DNA of 64,000 bases from Rusavskia elegans (taxonomy: Eukaryota; Ascomycota; Lecanoromycetes; Teloschistales; Teloschistaceae): contig SAUG01000094.1 in assembly GCA_011316305.1 (NCBI GenBank), positions 248,001 through 312,000 on the forward strand. Reading direction: 5' to 3'. Below, in pieces: positions 35,425 through 46,727 of the stretch. A program made the translations under genes and the position numbers. The stretch's first letter is position 1; every line of letters starts with the position of its first letter. Under the pieces are notes generated by a model. That model did no database searches and was not told the origin of the DNA. It worked only from the letters and a program-made list of their open reading frames with translations.

Positions 35425-36431
35425 TATTGCTGTGGTAAGGCGCGACGTGATTTACGGAAGCAAAGACGGGATACCCATAAAAGCAAAGGTGTCAAGGTGA
35501 ATCATTTCAGGCAGAATCAAGAGATGTTACTCTTCAGCATTACCCAAGCGATGCATTCCACGATTATCAATACGATGACTTACTCCCTAGCCCACCTAGG
35601 TGTATCTTCTCCCAAGCTGGCCTGCCTTTCCGATTTCTTGTGTCGCTGATGAATCCAAAAGCCTTTTGTCTGAAAAGCAACTAAAGTTAGCACATCCCAG
35701 GGACAATCATCTGCCAACAGGACTATCGAAGACACCAACCGAATGGCGCAATGCCGAAGATGCTCTACGGAGGATAAACATCCCAGTAGGGGAAACAGAC
35801 AGCTTGTCTTTCGCATCTCCTTCAAAACACGTGAGATCACTCTTCAACTATTGCATTCAGCTGTCTAAACAGGATTGCTGGATCGACTGATCTGATATCA
35901 GCATCAAGCTCTCGCCCGCAATGGTTTTGCCGAACAATCCCGAGGCTTTAGATTCCGAAGATCGACGATGTGCATTGGATGTCATTTCTCTAACCCCTGG
36001 GTTTTGTTGCTCGTGATTGATTGATTGGCTTCAACAGCATCTCCACTCTCCCAAGCAGCAGATACCCGAATCTGTCACATCTCGATCTACCAGATATGGT
36101 AAATGCCAGCCATCAGTGCAACGCCTGCAGCTTCTACTTTGTCCCAGGCACATCGGCGCGCTCCTATTGGAAGCGTCCCGGATATGATCTACCACTGGCA
36201 AGAGATATACAGCAATGACAATTCCTTCAGAAGCGTTAGTCTTGGAGCTTAGACATCGCTCTAACGGAGCTTCTTGACATCATCACCCACCTGGGATGAC
36301 TATCTGAGACTGAATGGGATTCCGAATGATAGGGTGATCCATAGCCAGGTCATTGTCTCTTTGAGGTCCAGTGTCCTGTCTTGCAGGTCTACATTCCGTC
36401 CGCACATCAACCGTTGTCGAATATACTCAAG
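35425..36431. other. Intergenic region
   Basis: Short frames at 35600–35890 and 36021–36218 show no conserved motif and no supporting splice partners. Nothing else seen. Confidence 0.45.
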
Positions 36432-37541
36432 ATGCAATTGACCGCGTTTGCTTCTTTGCTTGTTATGGATTATGCTTTGCCGTCGTGGCCCAGCACCAAC
36501 AAGGGTGAGCTTCCAAACCAGTAGGTCATGACTCAACCCATCTGAAGTCCATGACTCTGGACTTCACAGCCCGTCCGCCAACCTACCCAACTCTCCCGAG
36601 GTGATTGAAGCCTTGTCCAACCCTGATCTTTACCATCAGCTCTCAGCTCGTTTCGCGCAATCCCCACTTCAGCCCAACAACATTTTCAAGGAAGAGTCCT
36701 CTGGCGATACACGTGGAACCCGATCTGTTTGCCCGGCTTACGAGGGCAAGACTGAGACCATCAATGGCCAAGAATACAACCTCTACTGCATCAACGCCCC
36801 GTGGGGTGCGTATTTCTGGCTCCCAAAAGCCAAATCACTTGAAGAATGCGAGACCAACTGCCACAAGAACTCGTGCGACTGCAACGTAAGTCAATCGTTC
36901 TGCTTCTCCTGCCGACCAAGCCGATCTTACACGTCCACCATAAGTCTCACCACCCTACTCCGTCTCCTGTACTCGCTTCATACCCGGCATACAACAACAA
37001 CGTACTGACGATCCCCACGCCATCCAGGGCCAAACCTTCTACCCCACCACGGGCGCCTGCTCCCTCATCTACAGCAAAGACGCAACCCCCTACATCTGGG
37101 ACAACGGCTACGCCAAAATCGGCGCCATCCCCTTCTCCAACCAGCCCACCGCCTTCCCCTCTGCCCACTCCCCACCTCCGACAAGCAAGTCTGGCATTAC
37201 GGCCCTTACAACGAGTACCCATTCAAGATGTCCTGCCCCAACACCTTCAACTTCCCTGCCACCGCGAAGAAGAATAAAGGCTATGTGGGCGGGGTGGATG
37301 AGTGTGCGATCCCTTGCGCTGAAGATGAGGGCTTTTTTGGCTTTCGTTATTATCAGCAGAGTTTGGTGGGGGAAGGGTGGATGGGAAGAGGGTTTGTAAG
37401 CATTTGGCTGAGAAGGTGGGGGAGGGGGTGTGGACGGCGGTGTTCAAACCGAACCAAGCTTTCGCGGGACTGAGTATTGAGGGGGATTGGAGATGTGGGG
37501 AGGAGGGGTGGGATCAGGATAATGGGTGCAGGGTTGAGTAG
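36432..37541 (+). pseudogene. Frameshifted Cys-rich secreted-protein gene (PAN/apple-like)
   Basis: Homology-like reading continues through three frames. An ATG at 36432 starts a hydrophobic leader, but the best signal-peptide reading (LCFAVVAQHQQG) lies in another frame in the same exon. After an intron (36505–36569) comes a Cys-rich segment with YNLYCINAPWGAYFWLP, SLEECETNCHKNSCDCN, then an intron (36886–37027) and FYPTTGACSLIYSKD. Near 37160–37190 the frame changes to DKQVWHYGPYNEYPFKMSCP and DECAIPCAEDEGFFGF. Near 37385–37400 it changes again to CKHLAEKVGEGVWTAVF, ending at a stop at 37541. The pattern of SLEEC…C…C…GACSL suggests a PAN/apple-like adhesion domain. At least two breaks are firm; the first might be bypassed by a shorter intron using an acceptor near 36547. 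Sequencing error is the alternative to decay. Confidence 0.65.
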
Positions 37542-37544
37542 GGG

Positions 37545-37568
37545 TAGGGATAGGGATAGGGATAGGGA
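37545..37568. repeat. TAGGGA hexanucleotide tandem (four units)
   Basis: Four exact units directly after the stop of the broken Cys-rich gene. It resembles, but is not, the fungal telomere repeat TTAGGG. Probably a simple microsatellite. Confidence 0.85.
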
Positions 37569-38323
37569 TGGAGTTGAGTCCATCCGGAAGGAGGAGGAGG
37601 AGCCTTGGGGAGTGAGATGGGGGCGGGGATAAGGTAGCTTTTATGACAATGCTATATGTATGTATGTATACTCAAGTGTTTACTCCCATCCAGACTTCAC
37701 AAGTTTGATGGACCTGTTGTCTTCAAGCACCATATCCACAACATATCTTACATATCCCATCAACACCCTGATACCGTCCAATCTATGCACTCTCGATTAC
37801 TTTTGTCCAAGCCTGAATGGTAGTACCCTTTTCTATCATTCATTCTCGATCCTAGGGTGGTGAAGGGCGATGTATGTATCCTCGTTTGGGCCTCACTTCA
37901 ATAGCAAAAGTTAGGATGATATAGAAAAATTGATGGTTAAAAATATTTTTGTCTATCTATGCTTTCTTTTTGCCACTATTGGACCCTGTGCGGCAATTTT
38001 CATACACTTCGAGCTCCCGCGGCTGGGTCAGTCCAAAGTTGGGAAAGGAGGACCAACCAACCATCCTGCATGATCGTCCAGACTTACTGGTCTTCTGCAC
38101 AATGAAGCTGGAGTTGAATTCCCCACTGGGATTTGCTTCCTCCAGATTCCGGTTCTTTCCGTAGGCCCTGGCACTATGTTTGGATTTGTCAAATTTAGCT
38201 GTCTTTTACACTTTCTTGGGTTGGCTTTTTGTTGTTTGCATTCACGAGTTGAAAAGAACGTGACTGCGAGTCTTGACCGTATTAGCAGTGGTTTTCGGAA
38301 AAGTAGATGTTGGATTGATCTGA
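37569..38323. other. Intergenic region
   Basis: 3' flanks of the broken Cys-rich gene and of the type II membrane protein gene. No gene recognised. Confidence 0.5.
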
Positions 38324-39652
38324 TCATTGTCCGGGAGGAGGTGGTGGGGGCGGTGGCGGACCAGGAGGCTGTCCTGGATTCTGTTGTGATGGATCCCAGC
38401 CCGCCGGTGGCGGTGGTGGTGGTGGTGGTGGAGGTGGACCACCAGACGGCTGGCCCAAGCCTTGACCATTTGCTCCAAACGGTAGGTCCGGCTTGAGATC
38501 CCAGAGTAGGTAGTAGTAGCCGTTCCCTGGAGCGTCACGAAAAGCCGGGTGCAAGACCGTCCACATACGGACAGTCGGTTTCCTTGTCTGTATCTGATCG
38601 CTGTGATCTCGGATTAAATAGGCAATCCCCTGACCGTGAGCAGTTCCCAATAAAGCCAAGCCTTCATCTTGATCCATCGTGAACAATAGTCCGGGCCAGT
38701 CCAGACGTAGGTCAACATTTTCGAGGATTGGTGTTCCAGTGATTTGGTGCATGATCATCCTTGTGTCCAGAGTCGTAATATGATCGTGGAGAATGTACCG
38801 CAGGTCTGTGGCTGACTTTTGATTACCAATACACACACTTTCCCAAACTGCCCAGGTCCAATCCGACCATCGATTAAGAAGGGGTACCGGATTATCCTTG
38901 CCAACAAAGTGTCTTGGTGAGACCATTTGAGTCGCGATAATTATATGCATAGCTTCTCGAATAACGTGCTCGTTTTTGTAGAACCCGTATGTAGGAGGCT
39001 ATATTAGTTCAGTTTAACTGTATAATATACAACGCATTCGATGGAAACTCACATAGGTATTTCGGTTCAGCTTGAACTTCTCTCTCTGGCTTGCTATCTT
39101 TGACACAAAGTCTCCAGCCTTCAAATTGGCGTAGCCGAGTTGATCAAGCATCGGCTGTGCAAGTCCATTCACGCCATGTTCCCTGTCTTGTTTCAGAGGC
39201 GTTCCGAATGCCCAATCACTCAGATCCCGATGGAGAAATATCGGTCGCTGGTTATCCTGTATCATCTGCAGAAGCTTGCCTCCCTTGCATTTGTACCAGC
39301 CAAAATCAATCGTTGCGCGCGGGATAAGCAGGTCTCGTTGTGTTGTTGACGTCGCATTGTTAAAATAGTCTTCGGTATCCGGTACGGCAGCAACGTAGCC
39401 TTCAGCTGGATGAAGCAGATTCTCGGAAGACTTGTCAGTCTCAACAGAGTGGAGGTGTGTATGACGACCACGAAGGCCATTTAGCCGGTTGGAATTCTCA
39501 TGGGTAGAAGCTCGGGAAGACTGCTGGTGATGCTGATAATATTCAAACTTGGAATGGGCTTTTGGATGGCGAGAAAGAACTAGGCAGAGTACAGAAAGTA
39601 CGAGTGCGACAAGTGCTATAAAGCTTCTCCGCGAGTGAACTAGAGACAGCAT
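38324..39652 (-). CDS. Predicted type II membrane protein with polyproline tail
   Basis: Two exons, 39652–39053 and 38998–38324 (54-nt intron, phase 0), encode 424 aa. A single N-terminal hydrophobic segment (SFIALVALVLSVLCLVLS, about residues 10–27) after a short basic stretch predicts a type II Golgi-like anchor. The lumenal part contains IDFGWYKCKGGKLLQMIQ, RWSDWTWAVWESVCIG, DLRLDWPGLLFTMDQDEG and MWTVLHPAFRDAPGNGYYY. The tail has two proline runs (eleven and nine residues) separated by a Gly/Asn/Gln spacer, ending in GQ. I do not recognise the family. The proline runs come from GGTGGC-type repeats near 38.40–38.44 kb. The start is the first ATG in frame; no upstream exon is needed. Confidence 0.8.
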
Positions 39653-42600
39653 GGTGACCAAGTAGCTCTAAGAGGGTTCGGGAAAGCAACCACCGACGGC
39701 GTTGCCCAGCTAAGATCCAAGTTCCGATAGAGAAGAAGATCGAAAGTCGAGGAGGGTCAGACAACAGCCCGGGGCTACTGTTGATTCTGCATTCAGTCAG
39801 CCATCATTACGTCACAAAGATGAAATATTCACTTGACCTTCACTCTGGACCGAGCGGCTTTTCCTTCACGTATGGCGAGTGGTGAAAGTTGTTGATTTGG
39901 ATAGCGAGGGCCACTCCGAAGGAGTACAGGTAAGAGAATGTCAGAATGGAGGATTACTTGTTGATAGAGTTCTGGGTGTTGCTGTCTACAAAAAAGTTAA
40001 CGGTAGAGTATATACATATGGAAGTTATTTCACCATAGAGTACAGACTTGAGGGGTCTCTACATTCTCTGTGCCTTGCGTAAAGAGAGTGCGTGACTTTG
40101 GGTGGGCGACTTCGAGACCTGGAGGCAGCATAGAATGCTCAAAAAAGTGGCAGAGGACATATTGAAAGTATACGGCACGAGGTGAGCAGAATCGTTCGGA
40201 CACTCTCAGCGGCTATGTATCCCTTCGACCCAGCGGAGTGGGCATCCGATACCTCGACTGCCAGCCAAATCGATACTCTACCATAGCATAAGATAATGGG
40301 CTTAGTGTCCGGATTTGGCAAGCCAACCACTGCCTGAGTCTATCGTGCATCCCTGGTCTCATAGGAGTCCTTACTGAAATGTGGTCATCGTTGCTGTGCT
40401 GTTCGCACTTTTCTTCGGAATATTACCTGGACCGGTTTAGACGGGAACCTCATTCTAGGTAACTTATGTATTCGTTTTGTCCCAGCCAATTCGTCTTACC
40501 GCAACTTTGAGATCTCCAGGTGTTTCATGATGGGCTTAAAAGCTTCCATTCATTATCGAAATTACGGACATACGCTGCTTCACTGCGGAGTCAACAGTGA
40601 GGCAACGCCGCGAGCACTTATGAGTGAGATTCATCGGTGTTGTAAAAACATTCTGTTGCGTTTTGGGCAGAAGCACCAATCACCTACAGTTGTACAGTAT
40701 CTGCACCACTTACTGCTTCTTGCCTCGACTAGACCATCCATCAATTTCGGAAAGGCAGCCGAATCCCGGAGGATTACTTCGCGAATCATAATCCAGGCAG
40801 CGTGACAAATCCGAGCACCATTTGTTGTTTGACTGTTCCACTGGGTCCTGTTGTCATTGAGGGAGTCGCTCGAGTTACCAGATTGGATCTATGGCCCTCT
40901 CTGCACCAGGAGCAAGGATCCTTGTCCAAAACGATTGAAAGAGGGGATTCTTGTAGCAGCCATCTGCGGTGCTGGGTTATCCCTGCCATCAAAATTTTGG
41001 GCGTTGTTCCCTACTGCTCCTCATAGTCCCCGACTGGTTTTGCTAAGAGATGCCGGGTTGATTGGAAGTGTCATATTTGCATTGGCAAAAAGCACTACTG
41101 CAAGGTCGGAGAAATCTCATACGAAGGATATCTCGAGATGCTCTGATTTGCTGGATCGGACCTCTGCTCTTGCAGTAGACCTGGGCGTTGGCCATGCATA
41201 ACGAAGATCTTGGGTATCGAACTCCCACAAAGTCAGGCAATCCAGCTTCGTGGCAGCCATTGACGATTTAGCCTACCAGTCCTTCATCTGAGAATCAAAT
41301 AGTGTACCGTTGGTCGCCCCTTATACATGAGTGGTCACTGCATCAAACCTATTGGCTGGCCCTTCTTCAATACCGTTGAAATCGTTGTGGAAGTCCCCAG
41401 GGATGAGAGCAGGGGACCCCGAACCATGATCAGAAGGCTCGAGCATTGAGGAACGGATGAAGCCATGTCGTTGAGTCGACCAAGCAACCAGGGTCCAGCT
41501 CTCCTTTTCATTATAATTTGCATTATTATTACCAGTCCCAAGCAATTCCCAGACATGGCAAGGAGGGGAAGGCCGCCGCTAGAAATCCGAGATCAGCACA
41601 AGTCAATCTCCCAGTACCGATTTGGCTTGCAGCGGCCGTGGCGTCAGTAGTCGTCGGTAAAGTCCGGTCGTCAGCAGTCGCCGTCCTCATTTGGACGAAT
41701 TTGTGGGGAAACGCCATCTTCAGTCATGGAGCCGGACAAGCCTTGAGGCTGCTCCATACCGGACTTGACCCCTTGGCTTCTCCACCGACTCCACGGTATT
41801 GACTTTCTGTTGACAGATGCCATACGGCTGAATGATCAGAATGATCAGCAGAACCTTCAACCTTGGATCGTGCCGCATGCAGCCCATCCCACAGCACGTG
41901 TATTCCATGATTCCATCATGCACCTCTGCGTCGGTCACATGCATGTGCCGTCTGCGTCTTGGATCTTGCATACATTTCCAGACTCGACGAAGCCGGCAGC
42001 AGATACGAGCGATATGGGCCATGATCGGCAAGCTTAGTTTCTCTAGGCTTCCAATGGTGGAGCAATGGCTTAGGGAGAGGGGTCCCCATCTGCTATGATC
42101 CCTGTCGCTGTCCATTGGTGCGCCTACTGCATTTGTCGTGTTTGATGACAGCTCCTGCAGCTAAGGTGGGAAATTCTCCGAAAAGCCCAGGGCGAGTCCG
42201 GGAGTCGTCGCTGACACCTTTCCCCAGAAACTTGTTATTATTCCTTCCAGCCCTCCCCTCGGCCAATCTTTCCCTCTGCCGTGCCAACTGCGCATCGCGT
42301 ACCTGAGCATCGCCGGCGCTATCCCCAAGGTACAGGTGTCGCCGTGCCGTCTTACGGCCTCCAAGGCTTCAGCTGAAGCGATTAATATTATTCCCTCAAG
42401 GAGGATGCACGTCTAAAGGAGTCTCGTTACCAATCCATGCAGCCTGGCCCTGCGAACCATGTGGACACAGGGGAACAGGGAAGAGAACTACACGCGATGC
42501 TCTTCCGGATCAAGCACTCTCCTACGTAAAGAAGCAGTAGCCTCGCAGCGTACCTGAGATCCAAAGAGATCCGTGCATGCAGCGACTGCATTGTTCCCCG

Positions 42601-42917
42601 TCTCATTGGGTCGACCATATATGGTCCGCTAGCCGTGCTTCCAAAACGTGTGGTACTATCTTGTCCCGTGTGCGCCACGAACGTGCAATGACCGTCATAT
42701 CGCCAATCCGTCCTCTAGTACCCTTTTTAGCACTCTAAGTGGTTGATCTATGTTTGGGCCTCCTTTGCTACTGCACTCTCAAATACTTCCGTTCTTGCGT
42801 TTTTCCCGTGCTCTTTTTCCCGAACTGCTGCTGCGACATCCGGAGTCGGAATCGATCAATGTTTGTCGTCTCGTTGTATGCTTCTCGTCCAAGTCATTCG
42901 GATACTTGACAGTCACG
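39653..42917. other. Long gene-free interval
   Basis: About 3.3 kb with only short frames. A frame near 40851–41201 looks moderately protein-like, but it has no ATG and no matching exons. Composition is normal, so RIP is not evident. It may hold an eroded gene or long regulatory flanks. Confidence 0.45.
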
Positions 42918-44189
42918 ATGCTGGATCTCATCGTTAAACGCGCGGCCCTTCCCTATTCTCCCCTGGATTACTGTATCCTTGCGGCTGCCACTGCAGTTGC
43001 ATGGGTTTTCGTTATCGAACTTGATTTGACTGTATTTCTCACCTTCAGAAGACGAAGCGGTCTCTACTTTTGGTCGCTGCTTGTCAGCTCTTGGGGATGT
43101 GCTTTGCACGCAATTGGATTCATCCTGAGTTTCCTAGTGGGCTCAGGATGGACGGTTACCCTCCCTTTCATCGAAATAGGATGGGTCACGATGGTCACTG
43201 GACAAGCATTCGTTCTTTACTCCCGGCTCCATCTGGTCGTCCGCAATCAGAAGACCTTACGTTACATCCTTTGGATGATTATCGCGGACGGCGTTTGTTT
43301 CCATATCCCCACCATCGTCTTCACTGTCGGCATCAATTCTCCCAACCAACCCTTCTGGCAACCCAAATTCGACGTCATGGAACGCATACAGCTCGTTGGT
43401 TTCACCCTGCAAGAATGCACCATCTCAACCTTCTACATCGTCTCGACGGTCCGCATCCTGGGCTCCGTCTACCACAGCATGACCCGGAAAGTGATGCTCC
43501 AACTCATCCTGATCAATCTAGTCTGCATCGGCATGGACATCGTTCTCATCGGCCTCGAATTCAGCAAAGAATACACCGCCCAAGCCAGCATCAAACCCAT
43601 GATCTACGCCATCAAACTCAAACTCGAATTCACCGTCCTCAACCAACTCATGGGCCTCAGTAAAGCCGGCTTCACCGAAGGCTCCCGCTGGATGGGCAAC
43701 GGCGCCAACTCCCATCACAGCCACGAACTCAAAGACCGCACCTTCGGCAGCACCTCCGACCCCGAAGCCCCCCCGCCCCGCCGAGCAGTCGGGAACTGGG
43801 CCTCCGTCGGCCCCCGCGCAATGCGTGGCTCCGTCGCCAACGGCCGCAATATGGCCGCCGCCGAAACCGACCCCCACATCCTCAAAACGCAAGACATCGA
43901 AGTCGTGACCGAGATGAACGTCGCCAACAAGGAAGCTTCGACGTCCTCGTCCGCGACGGCTGTCACGGGCGTCACGGGTCCTATGGCCTCGACGACGGAA
44001 CCGCCGTCGAAAGTCAAGCAGCTGATGGGTACGGCTTCAAATGTCTATTTGCCTGGGAGGAGAGATCGGACGTCGAGGCCTGATGCTACGAGGAGTCAGA
44101 GCCCGAGTGAGAGCGAGAAGGAGATTATTCGGAGTAGTTCGGATGATGAGAAGGGGGGGACTTGGGCGGGGAGTCATATTTCGTCATGA
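42918..44189 (+). CDS. Fungal multi-pass integral membrane protein
   Basis: Single exon of 423 aa from ATG at 42918; the frame extends upstream, but the residues there do not look like protein, so this start is chosen. About seven hydrophobic segments lie in residues 10–245, e.g. DYCILAAATAVAWVFVIEL, LVSSWGCALHAIGFILSFLV, YILWMIIADGVCFHIPTIVF and QLILINLVCIGMDIVLIGLE. A cytosolic Ser/Thr-rich tail of about 170 residues ends in acidic and Ser clusters (SQSPSESEKEIIRSSSDDEK), likely phosphorylated. The arrangement resembles fungal rhodopsin-like or DUF7703-type membrane proteins; no ligand or partner can be assigned. Confidence 0.83.
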   Translation: MLDLIVKRAALPYSPLDYCILAAATAVAWVFVIELDLTVFLTFRRRSGLYFWSLLVSSWGCALHAIGFILSFLVGSGWTVTLPFIEIGWVTMVTGQAFVLYSRLHLVVRNQKTLRYILWMIIADGVCFHIPTIVFTVGINSPNQPFWQPKFDVMERIQLVGFTLQECTISTFYIVSTVRILGSVYHSMTRKVMLQLILINLVCIGMDIVLIGLEFSKEYTAQASIKPMIYAIKLKLEFTVLNQLMGLSKAGFTEGSRWMGNGANSHHSHELKDRTFGSTSDPEAPPPRRAVGNWASVGPRAMRGSVANGRNMAAAETDPHILKTQDIEVVTEMNVANKEASTSSSATAVTGVTGPMASTTEPPSKVKQLMGTASNVYLPGRRDRTSRPDATRSQSPSESEKEIIRSSSDDEKGGTWAGSHISS

Positions 44190-46083
44190 GGTGGTTGATA
44201 GGCAAAATGTATATGAAGATTATGAGGTGTGGATTCCCAGGATCTGGAAGGGGGCGGGCGGTGTATTGGGGATCTTGGTCTCTGTGTGTGTGGTTTTTTG
44301 GATCGCTGGTGTGGAATTTGTGATACCCTTCGTGCAGTACATTTTCTTTTTGTCTCTGTCTGGATGGGGTGTTTGTATATAGTTCTTTTTGTACCTATAT
44401 GGGTAATGCTATACATATACATACTATTCACATTTCCTTTCCTTTCCTTCCTTTTTGGAATGGTTTGGCCTTGGTCAACCGCCTCAACCCATCTAACCGT
44501 GTCTACAACATACGGCCTCCAGCGTACCCTCCCCCCGCAAATTTTACCGACAGCAACACCCAACAAATGTCTCAACCAGCATGATCAAACACGAATCAAA
44601 ACATCTAAACCCCTCACCATGCAGGTCCCTCCCCCTCTCAACCACCAACAAATTAAACGCAGACCCACAAAAAGATTCACACCCGTCCCGCCCTCACATC
44701 ATCCCATCCTTTGCTCTGCTCCACCAATAGCGATATTTCCTTTTCCTTCCGGGTTCCGAAAGCCGAAGGAAAAAAGAACGCACGGAACGCACGAGTAGGA
44801 AAAAAACGCAATGATCGACGTCCCGGCAGGCAAGCACAGGTAATCTCGGCTGAGAAAAGAGGAGAGTGCGTGTGGCGTGCGAATCGCGCGTGGGCGCTTA
44901 TGTATATCGCTACTGCTTGCCTCCGGAATATGGCCGAGGCATGCATGCTGGGGTTGGGAGCGGGGGGTTGGAAGGGAAGCGAGAAGCGAGAAGCGAGATA
45001 AGGTGTGATATGGTGGAGTTGGTTGGACGGAGGGAGGTATGGATGTATGTAAATATGTCCGTGGTGGTGGCGGGTAAAATCTTTTGTGGAGAGATTGTGA
45101 CGTGGGTTGTTGGTTGGATGTAAGGGGTTTGGGAGCGGAGGTTTATTTTGTGTTAGAGGCGTGGGTCGGGTGATAAAGAGATTGGGAAAAGGGGGAAAAC
45201 CGGTGAATGGTATAATAGTTCAGTGTGTACCGGTAAAGTCCCTACATGTTTGGAAGATCTCTCTCTGTTACTGTCACCAGTCCTGCCTGAGAGACTTGCG
45301 CCTGAAGCAATGAGTAGAGTGCCAAGATCTCGTTGGCTTGAAGATGATGCTCCGAATACGTGATTGGCGGACAGTTGGAAGAAAAGGCTTGCACCATTTG
45401 AGCTGGCGTTGCGATGGCTTTTCAGGGGTATTGGAGATGGCGTTTGCGGGGTGCATTAGTCTTCCTTGGTCTTTTTAGTCTCGGTAGTTGTTCTTGGAAT
45501 CTCGATGAATTTGCCGCTAAGATAGCAGCTACCTTAATTAGTACTAGTAACCCTTGATGTTGGTGATGTTGGTAATAATGGTGCCAATAATGTGGTAATA
45601 TTGTTACCATGATATCCCTTGGACGTTTTTAGGAGAGCCAAGGAATTTCAGGACCCAGCAATAGCCTAGCACGCCGGTGTAGACTCGCGTGCGTTTTCCG
45701 GAGAATTATTTGCGGGAGAACCACATCGGGCTTGATATTGTTGATGTGGCGCTGCTTAGGTGCGTATAAGATAGGAGTTGAGCAGGAAGAGGACGGGCTA
45801 CTCCCAGGGGCTAAGGCAAGACATAGATCTGGAGCCTTGAGGCAGAGGACTTGGCCGAGGGCCATTGTGACTCCAATTGGTTTTGTGCAAGCAAGAAACC
45901 TCCTATTTCAAATTAGATTGAAAGGTGATCGAGGCGGTTTTAGAGACGTAGAGACGAGGTGGAGCGAAGCTCTGACACTGCCATGGATGTTGTAGACCGC
46001 GGCGGTACCGATTGGGAAGACTGTACTTTTACCGAGCTATGACTCGAAGCGGATCCGAGGAAAAGACAGAGAATGGACGAGTC
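44190..46083. other. Gene-free interval
   Basis: 3' flank of the membrane protein gene, then about 1.7 kb without a supported gene. Locally purine- or pyrimidine-rich stretches occur (near 44.42–44.46 and 44.74–45.0 kb). A short TTGGTGATG/TTGGTAATAATGG-like imperfect repeat sits near 45.56–45.60 kb. Confidence 0.45.
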
Positions 46084-46177
46084 AATGCGAGTACGCACGA
46101 GGATATCGAAATGAGATTCAGACGGTAAGGAGGCAGTGACGTCATTGGCGATCGCGCGTAAACAGTAATAATCGCGT
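46084..46177. repeat. Duplicated segment, copy A
   Basis: This 94-nt stretch is nearly identical to 51855–51955 (copy B) in the same orientation. There are four substitutions, and copy B has seven extra bases. It holds TGACGTCA and a GCGATCGCGCG word. In this copy no gene starts just downstream on the plus strand. Confidence 0.85.
46137..46144. promoter_or_regulatory. CRE-like octamer TGACGTCA (copy A)
   Basis: Perfect palindromic octamer that ATF/CREB-type bZIP factors bind in fungi. It lies in the duplicated segment. Function here is inferred only from the sequence. Confidence 0.4.
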
Positions 46178-46347
46178 GGTGTGGTGCTATCCCGTGCCTA
46201 CTTTATGGCGGAGAAAGTGGCATCAAGACTTTGGGTCCGTGCTCTCGAGGTCTTTCAGGCTATATTCAAAAAGGTACATCATTCATAAAGGAGTGTGAAG
46301 TTACGAGCATAGTGTCCAACTGTCCAAGTATTCTATTTCCAAGGGTC

Positions 46348-46687
46348 TTGATAACCGTGCCCCCCTGCCAGGCTGCGCGTGCCCCCCTACACAGGCGAGG
46401 TTTCAGAAGGAATTTCGACCCCTTCCCAGTCGCTTCTAGTATTTAAAATTATATAGGAGTTAGGATCGAAGATAAATAGCTCGATACTCTTTTCTAGCTG
46501 CAATTAAGTATAGGTTTAGTATATAGTAAGCTGGTTAATCAGACGTCTTTAAGAATTTCGAGGCCGTAACTAAGACTTACCCCGTATTTAGACCCGGAAC
46601 TTCGAAGTCCGACGCTGTATACCGTTTGATTGGCTGATTAGGCGCAAAGGGGGCACGCGCAGCCTGGCAGGGGGGCACGGTTATCAA
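46348..46687. mobile_element. MITE-like element with 39-bp perfect terminal inverted repeats
   Basis: Bases 46348–46386 and 46649–46687 are perfect inverted copies. The outer part reads TTGATAACCGTGCCCCCC and the inner part GGCTGCGCGTGCCCCC. If the target duplication is TA (46352–46353 and 46682–46683), the element is 328 bp, from 46354 to 46681, which fits the Tc1/mariner/pogo rule. The interior is AT-rich and TpA-rich without coding capacity, consistent with a non-autonomous element altered by RIP. A related end lies at 51805–51837. Confidence 0.88.
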
Positions 46688-46727
46688 AACCCATTTCCAA
46701 GCCCTTGTTCCACACCTAGCCAACAAT

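Noticed and set aside
40851..41201. Moderately protein-like frame with an Ala/Leu-rich stretch
   Set aside because: No ATG, no exon partners and no recognised motif; could be an eroded gene, but the evidence is too thin to call.
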